Below are positions 14,917 through 26,320 of a stretch of 64,000 bases of DNA, piece after piece. Source of the stretch: Saccharum officinarum (taxonomy: Eukaryota; Streptophyta; Magnoliopsida; Poales; Poaceae); contig CM036162.1 of NCBI GenBank assembly GCA_020631735.1, positions 88,513,489-88,577,488 of the forward strand, read 5' to 3'. Within the stretch, counting starts at the first letter, position 1. Each line of letters opens with the position of its first letter. Under the pieces are notes generated by a model that was not told the origin of the DNA, made no database searches, and saw nothing but the letters and a program-made list of their open reading frames with translations. The translations under genes and the position numbers were made by a program.

Positions 14917-16446
14917 TTAATTGCTTGGATATTGATGTTGATCATAAGTTGGAGATGATGAACTAGCCACTTGTTGATCTTGTTGCACTTGAGATGATGT
15001 ACTAGCTTGATTTTGCATTAGAGAATCACTAGCTTGTGTAATTGGACTTTGGAGCATTTGATCTTTGTTGTCATCCACATCAATTACTTGCTTTGGCCTA
15101 ATATCACCAATGTCCATTTCTTTTATAGCATTGGTCAATTGAGTTCCTCTCACATCATCTAAGTTATCTTCCTCATCTTGAGAGCCATTTGTTTCATCAA
15201 ACTCAACATCATGCACTTCTTCAAGTAAACCACTACCCAAATTCCAAACTCTATAAGCTTTGCTAGTAGTTGAGTAACCAAGTAAGAATCCTTCATCACA
15301 TTTCTTCTCAAACTTGCTCAATCTAGTACCCTTCTTCAAGATGTAGCATTTGCAACCAAATACCCGAAAGTATGCAATGTTGGGTTTTCTTCCATTTAAG
15401 ATCTCATATGGTGTCTTCTCTAGAAACTTGTGGCAATAGAGGCGGTTGCTATAGAAGCAAGCCGTGTTGATTGCTTCGGCCCAAAATGAATAACTCATAT
15501 TATACTCATTCGATATTGATCTTACCATATCAATTAAGGTTCTATTCTTCCTCTCAACTAAGCCATTTGATTGAGGTGTATACTTGGCCGAGAATTGATG
15601 TTTGATTCCAAGCTCATCACATAGCTCATCAACTCTTGTGTTTCTAAACTCACTTCCATTGTCACTTCTCACTTTCTTGATTGTGGTTTCAAACTCATTT
15701 TGTACTCTCTTGATGAACTTCTTGAATATGTCAAATACATCACTTTTGTCCCCAAGAAAGAATACCCATGTATATCTAGTGAAATCATCCACAATCACAA
15801 AGCCATACTTGTTGCCACCAATGCTTGTGTATGTAGTTGGCCCAAATAGATCCATGTGCAATAACTCAAATGCCTTGGAAGTACTCATAATGCTCTTCAA
15901 TGGATGAGTGTTGCCCACTTATTTTCCGGCTTGACATGCACTACATAGCTTATCATTCTCAAATATGACATCCTTCAAGCCTCTAACTAAGTTATGCTTC
16001 ACTAACTTGTTCAATTGCTTCATGACAACATGACCAAGTCTTCTATGCCATAACCAACCCATACTTGATTTGGTGAGCAAGCATGTTGAAAGTTGAGTGT
16101 CACTAGCATTAAAATCAACCAAGTATAGATTCTCATATCTAAAGCCTTTGAAGATCAAGTTAGAGCCATCAACACTAACTATCTCCACATCATCAACACC
16201 AAATATGCACTTGAAACCGAGATCACACAATTGAGCAACCAAGAGAAGATTGAAGTTCAACTTTTCAACTAAGAGCACATTGAAAATGCTATGATCATTA
16301 GAGATTGCAATCCTTCTAAGAGCCTTTACATCACCCTTGCTATTGTCACCAAACGTGATGCTATCAATGCCACTATCATTTGATTTGAGAGAGTTGAACA
16401 TTCTTGAATCACCGGTCATATGTTGAGAGCACCCACTATCAAGCAC
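14917..16446 (-). CDS. Copia protease, GAG-pre-integrase and integrase, first copy
   Basis: The frame 16446-15919 begins at the aspartic protease motif LDSGCSQHMTGD and continues into the pre-integrase zinc region (WLWHRRLGHVVMKQLNKL, CSACQAGK). After one stop at ~15918 the frame 15918-14917 contains the integrase core (HMDLFGPTTYTSIGGNKYG, VRSDNGSEFRN, LVERKNRTLIDM) and the downstream FRVFGCKCYILKKGTRL region. DNA integration would be its role in the cytoplasmic/nuclear preintegration complex. The stop between the two frames makes the polyprotein defective. Confidence 0.85.
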
Positions 16447-16488
16447 CCAATGCCTTCCTCCGGCCTTGTAATTTACCTACAAAACAAT

Positions 16489-17430
16489 TTAATGTCTTTT
16501 AGGTACCCATACTTGCTTGGGTCCTTGGAGGTTAGTAACTAAGCTCTTTAGTACACAAATGACCTTCTTCTTTGGACCCACAATTGGTGTACCAACAAAC
16601 CTAGCATGCACACCTTTCTCACCCTTGGTAAGCACATACCAAGAATCAAAAGAAATGTAGGGTACATTAGCATTTTTATTGTTCTTGTTCATTTTATTGC
16701 AATTAATCTCTAGATGCCTAACTTGCTTGCATCTATTGCAATAACGACCATTGCTCTTTACAAAACGAGACTTTGGAGTAGCAAAGGCCGCCTTTCCCTT
16801 CTTGGGAGTATAGCCCAAACCCTCTTTGTTAAGAGAGAACCTTTGGCTACCCAAGCATTTTAGCAAGCGGGCATCCCCACCATAGGCATTGCCTAATGCG
16901 CGGGTGAGATCATCCACCTCTCTCTTGAGAGTCTCATTCTCAACCACAAGTGATGAATCACTAGTAGTAGAGATAGAGTTGGTTGTGGTGGATGATAATG
17001 AGCTACATGAAGCATTAGTAGGACCAACAAGTAAAGAATCATTAATAATATCACATGTTAGTCCAATGTCACAAGTGACAATCACTTGCTCCTCCTTAGC
17101 TTCCTTCATGAGCTTCTCCAACTTGAGGTCCTTTTCCTTGATGAGCTCAAGTAGAGTGGAGTGGGCTTCCTTAAGCCTAGTGTGAGCAACTTCAAGGTCC
17201 TCGTGGTCTTCCTTTAGACACTCACGAGAGGCCTCTAGCTCATCAAAGGATTTCCTAAGAGCTTTGAGCTCTTGTTCAATTCCTTTGCACTCCTTACTCT
17301 TTTTGAGAGCAACAAGCTCCTCCATCAATGCATCATTTTCATTGCTCTTGGCAATGAGCTCTTGTTCCAAGATTTTGTATTTCTTGGTTGTCCTCTTGTA
17401 TCCCTTGCTCATTTGATCTATTATGCCCAA
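16489..17430 (-). CDS. Copia gag C-terminal region with coiled coil and CCHC-like knuckle
   Basis: This frame begins MGIIDQMSKGYKRTTKKYK and carries a long Lys/Glu-rich coiled coil (about residues 15-125), a Ser/Thr-rich linker, and a Cys/His cluster (YCNRCKQVRHLEINC) of zinc-knuckle type near residue 235, before a basic tail (VWVPKRH). Long coiled-coil extensions between gag and protease are typical of SIRE-like elements. It lies downstream of the main gag frame and upstream of the protease, with stops between. Confidence 0.75.
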   Translation of the reverse strand: MGIIDQMSKGYKRTTKKYKILEQELIAKSNENDALMEELVALKKSKECKGIEQELKALRKSFDELEASRECLKEDHEDLEVAHTRLKEAHSTLLELIKEKDLKLEKLMKEAKEEQVIVTCDIGLTCDIINDSLLVGPTNASCSSLSSTTTNSISTTSDSSLVVENETLKREVDDLTRALGNAYGGDARLLKCLGSQRFSLNKEGLGYTPKKGKAAFATPKSRFVKSNGRYCNRCKQVRHLEINCNKMNKNNKNANVPYISFDSWYVLTKGEKGVHARFVGTPIVGPKKKVICVLKSLVTNLQGPKQVWVPKRH

Positions 17431-17666
17431 TGATCATCCTTGGAGTAGTCCTCATCCTCCTCATCATTACTCCTACAACCATCACTAGCACAAGAATTAT
17501 CATCACTATCATCATGTTTTACCTTGGTAGGCTTGGCCATAAGGCATGTCGATGTAGTGTCGAAGATGGATGGCTTGTTAGAGAGGGCGATGCTTGCCAT
17601 GGCTCGCCGAGTGGTCTTCTCATCATCACTAGAGCTATCATCATCACTATTAGAGTTATCACTATC

Positions 17667-18650
17667 CTAAGTGACCATATAGCCACCACCCTTCTTCTTC
17701 TTGTTGAATGTGAAGCTCTTCTTTGCTTTCTTCTCCTTCTTGTTCTTCTTCAACTTCAATTCCCCATCATGATATCTTTTGTCTTCATAGGGGCACTTTG
17801 TCACTACATGATCGGGGCTATTGCAATTGTAGCAAAGCACCTCCTTTGCCTTCATGAAGTCCCTTCTCTTTCTTGCACCATAGCCTCTCTTCTTCATGAA
17901 CCGACCCATCTTTTGCACTAGAAGGGCCATGGTCTCATCATCAAATGGATCATCATCATCATCAACCTTGCTCTTGCCCTTGGAAGAAGAAGCCTTGAAT
18001 GCGGTGGTCTTCTCTTGCTTGACCTTGATCTCCTTCTTCTCATCTTCATCTTCATCATCATCATATTGAGCATCGGTCATGACATCTCCAAGCACTTGGT
18101 TTGGAGTCACCTTGTCCAAACCCTCTCTTTGGATTATCTTTCTTAAGATAGCAAACTTCTTAGGTAAGTTCATCAAGAACTTATGTGAGAAGTCCTTGTC
18201 CTTGACATCTTCTCCTAGGCTCTTGAGATCATTGACAATAACTTGTTGCCTATAGAACATCTTCGGTATGGACTCATCATCCTTCATCTTGAAGCTTGCA
18301 AACTTATCCTTGAGCATATAGAGCTTGACACTCTTTACCGTTGAAGTGCCCTCATATGTTTTCTCTAATCTTGTCCACACTTCACTTGCCATCTCAAGAT
18401 CCTTGATTTGCTCAAAGACCTTTGCATCAATCCCATTGTAGAGAGTATTGAGAGCCATAGTGTTGCATTGGTTGTTGATACGATCATTGTTGGTGAGGTT
18501 GTCGGGATCAATGATAGCATAATCATGGTGTGTCACCTTCCAAATGTTCTCACGAATAGAGCCAAGATATTGCTTCATCTTTCTTTTCCAATGATCAAAA
18601 GATGTGACACCATCAAAGAATGGAGGTTTGCCCCCGACATGGTTGAACAC
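17667..18650 (-). CDS. Copia gag polyprotein
   Basis: The 327-residue frame begins MFNHVGGKPPFFDG 52 bases downstream of the PBS. It contains the UBN2-type gag core (FDHWKRKMKQYLGS, VWTRLEKTYEGTS, SFKMKDDESIPKMF), an acidic stretch of Asp/Glu, and a zinc knuckle CYNCNSPDHVVTKC near residue 285, followed by a Lys-rich tail. Gag assembles the virus-like particle and binds element RNA. The frame is open throughout, so this half of the element is better preserved than pol. Confidence 0.88.
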   Translation of the reverse strand: MFNHVGGKPPFFDGVTSFDHWKRKMKQYLGSIRENIWKVTHHDYAIIDPDNLTNNDRINNQCNTMALNTLYNGIDAKVFEQIKDLEMASEVWTRLEKTYEGTSTVKSVKLYMLKDKFASFKMKDDESIPKMFYRQQVIVNDLKSLGEDVKDKDFSHKFLMNLPKKFAILRKIIQREGLDKVTPNQVLGDVMTDAQYDDDEDEDEKKEIKVKQEKTTAFKASSSKGKSKVDDDDDPFDDETMALLVQKMGRFMKKRGYGARKRRDFMKAKEVLCYNCNSPDHVVTKCPYEDKRYHDGELKLKKNKKEKKAKKSFTFNKKKKGGGYMVT

Positions 18651-18701
18651 AACTTGAGTTATCTTACACCGAGGTTGTTAAGCCTTGAAAACGGTGACCA
18701 C

Positions 18702-18714
18702 GGCTCCGATACCA
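18702..18714 (-). promoter_or_regulatory. Copia primer-binding site (initiator tRNA-Met type)
   Basis: On the minus strand TGGTATCGGAGCC lies two bases inside the LTR end. It matches the start of the common plant copia PBS TGGTATCAGAGCC with one difference. Confidence 0.85.
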
Positions 18715-18716
18715 CT

Positions 18717-20677
18717 TGAAAGGTCTTGATGGCTAGAGGGGGGGTGAATAGCCTTTTAAAATTTTCTACAAAGACAAGCTAAACAAGTTTATCAATATAA
18801 CAAATAGTAAGATGCGAGTTTTGCTTAGCCTACGGGGTGTTTGCAAGCCACCTATCCAAAACACAATTCTAGTAGTTGCACTCAACCGCACAAGTCAAAC
18901 CAAGAAGGTAACTACAACTACAACTAGGAAGCTACACAAAAGAGCTACTCTAGCAAAGCTAACTAACTAGCAAAGATAACTAAGAAAGTAATGCGGAGTT
19001 GAGTTAGGAGAGTTTCACCGAGGGGCAAAGTATTGAGCCAACCAATATGATCAACAATGAATACCAAGATAACCGAACACCGGGATCAATCGATCACAAT
19101 ATGAAAGTGATGACACGAAGATTTATCCCGAGGTTCACGTGCTTGCCGGCACGCTAGTCCCCGTTGTGTCCCTCTTCACCACGTGGTTCGGTGGCTAATC
19201 GGTCTCACACCGAGCCTCTCAAAAGGCGCCACAAGAACCTACCAAATGGCAAAAGGTTGCAATGACACAAGCAATTCACTAACGTTGCCTTTGGCGCTTC
19301 GCCGAGGTAGGCACAAACCCCTCACAATCACCGGAGGTGGCCAAGAACAATCACCAACTCTTGCCAATGCCTCCAAGCTGCTCTAAGCCATCTAGGTGGC
19401 GGCAACCACCAAGAGAAACAAGAATCCCGTAGCAAATCAACCACCAAGTGCCAACTAGATGCTATCTCACAATGCAAATGCACTTGGATCACTCAATCTC
19501 ACTTCGAATATACAAAGAAGAAAGAGAGATAAGTGGGAGGGGAGTTGCTTAGCTCAAAGTGCTCACAAGTATGTCAAATGTTCAAGAGCGAGAGCCTTGA
19601 GCCGGCCAACGAGTATTTATAGACATACCCCTTCGAATAGAGCCGTTAGAAACTTAAACAGCCGAAATCGCGTTGACCGGACGCGCTGGTCCAACTGACC
19701 GGACGCGCGGTCGCCCAACGGCTAACTCGTGAAGAACTGACCGGACACGCTGGTCGCATAACGGCTAACTGCGAAGCAACGACCGGACGCGCTGGTCGCG
19801 CAGACCGGACGCGCTGGGAACGACCGGACGCGCTGGTCCCGTGAGTGACCGGACACGCTGGTCGCCTGAGCAGCGCTCAACGAAACAATGACCGGACGCG
19901 CTGAAGAAACATGACCGGATGCGACAGTGCCAGCGTCCGGTTAGAGTCCAGTAAGCTCCCTGAATGACCGGACGCGTCCGATCGACAGTGACCGGACGCG
20001 CTGCGCGTCCGATCATCAAACTGAAACACGCGTAGACGCTGAACGCTGACCGGACGCGTCCGGTCATTTAGAGACCGTGTCCGGTTCAGCATTCGGTCAC
20101 CTCTGTGACCTCCGTTCGCCTCCATTTCTTTTTCGACTTCCGACGTAGTGGAAAATAGTCATTTCAACTCCTCGAAAACGCCTGAATCCCGCCTCGCAAG
20201 CTCGGCTGGAGGGAGAGAGGAACCCAAACCCTCTCTACCGCTCAAACTCCACCGCCTTCGTAAACGTGCTAACACCACCAAGTGATCTCGTCATGTGTGA
20301 GTGTGTTAGCATTTTCGTAATCATTTTTCGAGGTGATATTAGCTCTATCCAAATGCATATGATTATGAAATGCACACCTAGAGGCACTTAGGAGTTCAAT
20401 AGCCACGTCATTTCCCTCTTTATAGTACGGCTATCTATCCTATAATGTAACTACACCCACTAGGTGTCTTGGTTACTAAAACACAACCCTTAAGCATATA
20501 CCTTTGCCTTGATCATATAGGGTTGCGTCCAAATCCAAGTGTGGCTATCATGATCACCATGTCCATCTTGCCACCAACCTTGGAATGTACTAATCCTCAT
20601 ATGCTACATATAACTTAGGCATAGGATTAGTACTTAGGCATTGTCACTAATTACCAACACCAAACATAGGACTTTCA
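18717..20677 (-). repeat. Copia long terminal repeat (5' LTR of minus-strand element)
   Basis: On the plus strand the repeat starts TGAAAGGTCTTGATGG at 18717, directly after the PBS, and ends ACATAGGACTTTCA at 20677, giving TG...CA ends with a short inverted repeat (TGAAAG/CTTTCA). Length is 1961 bp, normal for SIRE-like elements. It contains a dense cluster of CCGGACGCG motifs. No matching partner LTR is visible on the other side, so the right border rests on the terminal motif only. Confidence 0.75.
19674..20085. repeat. Clustered palindromic GACCGGACGCG motifs inside the LTR
   Basis: Within ~410 bases the core GACCGGA(C/T) occurs twelve times on the plus strand, mostly extended as GACCGGACGCGCTGGTC. 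One copy near 20048 is the perfect 18-bp palindrome GACCGGACGCGTCCGGTC. Spacing is irregular (about 18-60 bases), so it is not a simple tandem array. The cluster is CpG-rich and lies in the LTR part of the element. Confidence 0.9.
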
Positions 20678-22446
<1,769 letters not shown>

Positions 22447-22813
22447 CAGTGGTGGAGCCAGGAATTATATATAGATGACGGTAAAAAAATCGATATATAT
22501 GACCTGAGCGGTAAGTACGCGTTCAGTAACATGTAAAATATGATGAAATGTAAGCACACATTTAGTAAAACCTAAATTTTTGTTAAATGTATTCTAATAA
22601 GGCAAGGCAAAAGATTGTAAATAAATCAAAATATTCTATTTTAATTGTATTTTTATGTGAATTTGTTATCCAGAAGATATAAAAAATATGACATTTTTTT
22701 TATTATATCTTGCTAATACAAATGTAGATTATTAAATTATGTAGTATGTACAAAAAAATTGTTATGATGTGGGGTGGGGGTGGGGGGCAGCCCCCCTCCC
22801 CCGCTCTGCCCTG
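22447..22813. mobile_element. Putative non-autonomous hAT-like element
   Basis: It begins CAGTGGTGGAGCC and ends GCTCTGCCCTG, imperfect inverted termini of the CAGTGGCGGAGC kind seen in grass hAT elements, with an AT-rich interior. No clean 8-bp target duplication is visible, so the borders are uncertain. It abuts the truncated kinase fragment directly. Confidence 0.4.
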
Positions 22814-23037
22814 GTGGCGGATATGAGCTACGTAGACCCGGTGTACATGAAGACGGGTCGTTCCACTGAGAAGAGCGAGGTGTATAACTTCAGTGTGGTG
22901 CTCCTGGAGCTCATCACTCGGAAGACGGCCAAGTATGACGGCAACCGGAACCTGCCAATGGACTTCGTCACGTCTTGCAAGGACGAGGAGGGCAGCGTTA
23001 GGAGAGCAATATACACGACAAGGACATCTTGGATTTG
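22814..23037 (+). pseudogene. Receptor-like kinase (WAK type) C-lobe fragment
   Basis: About 60 codons encode the kinase subdomain IX region: VADMSYVDPVYMKTGRSTEKSE, then VYNFSVVLLELITRK, matching the GD.SY.DPVYMKTG.FTEKSDVYSFGVVLLELITRK pattern of grass wall-associated kinases. The frame then shifts around 23000, where the expected DKDILDL stretch is readable in another frame. All upstream kinase subdomains are missing. It is a relic truncated at the adjoining transposon-like sequence. Confidence 0.8.
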
Positions 23038-23200
23038 AGGTACGCATACAAAAATCATTCTTGTAGTAGCGGTACACCATATACCTATTATTTCGAGTTT
23101 TTTTTACTATGAAAAGGCAATAATCACGATAGAAATGACATCCAAACACCTCCCTCTCTCATTTTAACCAAGAAATATAGATTTTAAATCACAATAAGAA

Positions 23201-23300
23201 CTTGTTCGGTTTGATGAGGATTGAGAGTAGAGTGATTTTAATTCCCTTTGAAACCGTTATAATAATCCAATCCCTTTGGATATGAAATTAACCGAACAAG
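23201..23300. mobile_element. Short MITE with CTTGTTCGGTT termini
   Basis: CTTGTTCGGTT at 23201 is matched by AACCGAACAAG ending at 23300, a perfect 11-bp inverted repeat enclosing ~100 bp. Short elements with these ends are common near grass genes. Confidence 0.7.
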
Positions 23301-23820
23301 GCCTAAAACTGAGATCCAAAAGGCCTGATTGCGTTTTCTATCTTTACTATATCCATAATAAATATTACCGCCTTGTCGATTCGATTATTTCATTGTTACT
23401 TGTGGATATCTCGACACGCTGTATATAGCTTTGAGCCTTGGATATATACACGTATTAACGCACATTATTATATAATATATATTGGTCGAGAGGACGAACA
23501 GAAAAGCAGTCTGTGTTGAGCTTGCGCGCCATATGCAAGTGATCTTTATGATCAATCGTGTCTGCAGCTACACTTTTGCATGGACTGCACAGCGATAGCG
23601 GCTCAGTCTGCTTTTTGTGTCCTCGTGGATCCAAGAAACGCCAATTTTGCCCTCACTCCCTCAGCTGAAACCCAAGGGTCGCACAACATTGGACCTCGTC
23701 CGACGGCTACAATCGCGCTAGGCGCCAGGCGCCACGACCGGCCCAAAGGCCACGCCCACGCGCGACAAACGGTGTCCGCACGGGCAGCCCCCGCCCAAAA
23801 ATAGCCCGCCTCCGCCAGCA

Positions 23821-23826
23821 TATAAA
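23821..23826 (+). promoter_or_regulatory. TATA box of AGP-like gene
   Basis: TATAAA lies 133 bases upstream of the ATG at 23954 and is followed by a C/A-rich leader without upstream ATG. Confidence 0.65.
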
Positions 23827-23953
23827 CCTGGCCTCGCCACCCCGTCCTCTCACCGCACCACAACAAAGCACAGAGACACCAATAAGCGTCAAACTCGCCA
23901 CCCAGCCAGGCAGCCAGCAACCAACCCGAGAGACCTAGGCACCGTACGTACCC

Positions 23954-24163
23954 ATGGCTCGCGCTAGCGTCGTCTTTGCCATCGCCGCCCTCCTCTTCGT
24001 CGCCATGGCCGTGGCGCCGCTGGCCGCCGAGGCGAAGGAGTCCGCCGACGCCCCGGCCGACGCACCGGCCGATGGACCCAGCGCGCCGGTGGGTGCCCCA
24101 GGTCCCCAGGGCGTCGATGGCCTGTCAGGCAACGAGGACGACGATGATGACTCCACCAACTGA
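23954..24163 (+). CDS. Small secreted arabinogalactan-peptide-like protein
   Basis: A single-exon 69-residue protein. Residues 1-27 form a signal peptide (MARASVVFAIAALLFVAMAV..AEA). The mature part is rich in Ala, Pro, Asp and Ser with AP/DAP repeats (SADAPADAPADGPSAP) suited to proline hydroxylation and O-arabinogalactan addition, and it ends in an acidic EDDDDDSTN tail. No hydrophobic GPI signal follows the acidic tail, so it is probably soluble in the wall rather than anchored. The TATA box, the Kozak-like CCATGGCT context and the codon bias to G/C support a real gene. It has the same overall design as the broken gene at 37727. Its function beyond a cell-wall peptide is not deducible. Confidence 0.75.
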   Translation: MARASVVFAIAALLFVAMAVAPLAAEAKESADAPADAPADGPSAPVGAPGPQGVDGLSGNEDDDDDSTN

Positions 24164-24644
24164 GGCCGGCCGAGCACGTCGTCCGTCCTCAATTCCGAAG
24201 ACGAATGGTCCGGTTGAATTTGGAACAGGACATGGAAGAAAAGTGAGAGCAATGTTCGTTTGAAGTGAAGCCATAATAACGTGTGGTCGTCCGTGGATAT
24301 ATATGTTCTTGCTCTCCCTCTTTTTTCTTTCTGTTTGATTTTCGATGTGTTATCTTGTTCTTAGCAAGTACTAATTGTATCGACTCTTGATATCAAGGAC
24401 TCCAGAATTTATCGTTTATGTGTTTCCGAGCCACTGAGAGTCTGAGTCTGAGACGGCGAGCGATTCATCAATCATCATTCATGTGCATGCTTTGGATGAC
24501 GATGGTAGTTTTTTGTAGGCTTCCCTGCTTTCCTCTGCTGCACAAAAGGCCGCCTTCTTGTTCCTCTGTTCTCAAATAGTTAAATTCCACTTATATTTCT
24601 CTTCGAAATCAACGCGACACTGATTTCCCTAGCTTTGCAATTTG

Positions 24645-25191
24645 CGTGGATTTTATGGGGGATTATCCAGACTCCATACTTCATAGAGCCTTTTCTGGAG
24701 CTCTTACACACGGCTCGCAAAGCCAAAATGCCATGAGCTCGTAGCTATCTCGCTTTAACAATATATTGGCATCTGTTTTTCCTTTCATATCTGTGGTATT
24801 TCTTATATATATAATAATATACATACCAAATTATAGTGTCAAACATTACTGTTCCATATGCGTGCAGGGCGTGTCCGTCACTAGTTTGTCCTAAAAAATG
24901 AAATCTAAAAACATTTTTTATTAAAGTGTCAAAGTTTAACCAAATATATATAAAAAATAAAAATACTAATGTTTTTGACATCAAATGAGTGTACTATAAA
25001 AATATACATAACACATCTAACAATACTATTTGATGTTAAAATTTTTTATATTCTTTATATATATTTAAATAGATTTGAGATATTTTAAGTTGAATACTAG
25101 TTTTTTCTAGAGGGAGTGAGTACTAAAAAAACCAGAGGGACAAGTCACGTGGCATTCCGAGGCCAGAACGGAAACAGGACTGTAGGGTAGC
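24645..25191. repeat. 547-bp direct repeat, left copy (flanks gypsy fragment)
   Basis: From CGTGGATTTTATGGGG to CTGTAGGGTAGC this sequence is repeated at 28083-28630 with only scattered differences, for example GGCATCTG/GGTATCTG. It contains an AT-rich MITE-like portion ending TAGAGGGAGTGAGTA. The gypsy LTR starts at the next base, 25192. Confidence 0.95.
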
Positions 25192-26258
25192 TGTCGGTAC
25201 CAAAAGTACGAGGGTACCCACACTCATCGCTAGTAAAAAACTAAAACGATTGAAACCGCAATAAAAGGCAGCCCGCCTCGACCGCGCTCCGGCTCCGACT
25301 CGTACGAGGCCCGCTCGACGGGGCGCCTCGACCGCGCCCCATCCCGTACTGCAAGCTACCTCGACGGCGCTCCGACCCGCGCGAAGCTCGTCCGCCCACT
25401 GGGAAAAACTCCGACTCGCGTGAGCCCGGGTCGAGCGCCTCGACTCCTTCTCTTTACCTACCCAGGACAAAAGCCATAGCATTTAATGCGGTTACCTACT
25501 ATCACCTACCGGCATGGCTGCGACCAGGATCGACGTGAGAACAATGCCCGTGTCAGGTCTCACTGTTTTACCACCCATCCCATGATGGGAGGTGAAACCC
25601 GTCACTGTACCCACCTTACCGCGCACTGTTTACCATCGATCACCCTCGAGGGAGGATAAGACAAGGCCCGTTCTCCGCAATCTCGGGGATTCGGCCTTAT
25701 CCATCCGGTCTCGACCCGGCCTCGACCCAACCTCGACGCTCGACACAGTTCAACGGCAAGGGAAGGACGGTATGACACGGCGCTCCGGGTCATTTCGCCG
25801 TCTCGTCTCCCACGACGCCATGGTGTCCAAGGATGGCCGGCCATTCCCAGGGCACGTCGCTACAGTCAACTCAACAGGAATCGACCAAACATCACCTCAA
25901 GGCTCCCCGTCGTCCTGGCCTCCTCTCGCCCTATAAAAGGGCAGGCCAGGGTTCTACGAGAGGGAGAGGAACGAAGCACCCGACCGGACAACAAGAGATC
26001 GATACCTCAAGCAACCACCCTTGTCCTTTTTTCTTCTCTTTGAGACTTGGGCTCGACGCCCTCTCTCGCATGCTTGTAACCCCTACACGAGCACTTCGGT
26101 GCAAGAAAATACAAACTTCTCCCCCCCGCTGGACGTAGGGCCTTCTTTTGCCCGAACCAGGATAAACCCCCGTGTGTTCTCCTTGCATCACCATCCAGGA
26201 AAGAGACACACAACATTTACTCGTTGGTTTAGGACCCCCTCGGGCCCGAACACCGACA
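25192..26258 (+). repeat. Gypsy 5' LTR
   Basis: Runs from TGTCGGTACC to CACCGACA with matching inverted ends (TGTCGGT/ACCGACA) and is 1067 bp long. A TATA box (TATAAAA, 25932-25938) marks the U3 promoter. The left flank GTAGC could be half of a 5-bp target duplication; the same bases end the right copy of the flanking repeat at 28630. Confidence 0.85.
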
Positions 26259-26259
26259 G

Positions 26260-26272
26260 TTGGCGCGCCAGG
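26260..26272 (+). promoter_or_regulatory. Gypsy primer-binding site
   Basis: TTGGCGCGCCAGG starts one base after the LTR, as in many grass gypsy elements of the Tat group. Confidence 0.75.
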
Positions 26273-26320
26273 TAAGGGATCGCTGCGTGCCAAACGTCGC
26301 TTTCTCGCCTTTTTTCCTGG

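Larger units (their letters stand above)
11184..20677 (-). mobile_element. Ty1/copia retrotransposon (SIRE-like), rearranged and defective
   Basis: The element reads right to left: LTR (20677-18717), PBS (18714-18702), gag, protease, integrase, partial RT, then a second protease remnant, integrase, RT and RNase H, ending near 11301. The domain order PR-INT-RT-RH is that of copia, and the large gag with zinc knuckle and motifs such as AISND.SI.NVLL resemble the SIRE/Maximus lineage. The pol region from protease to early RT occurs twice in tandem with clear divergence between copies. Several in-frame stops occur in the RT half, so it is not autonomous. No second LTR is seen before the gap at 11183, so the 3' end is missing, unassembled or within the gap. 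Confidence 0.9.

Noticed and set aside
19674..20085. CRISPR-like array of repeated GACCGGACGCG units
   Set aside because: The repeats are short, spacing varies from none to ~60 bases, no leader or cas genes exist, and the cluster lies inside an LTR of a plant retrotransposon.
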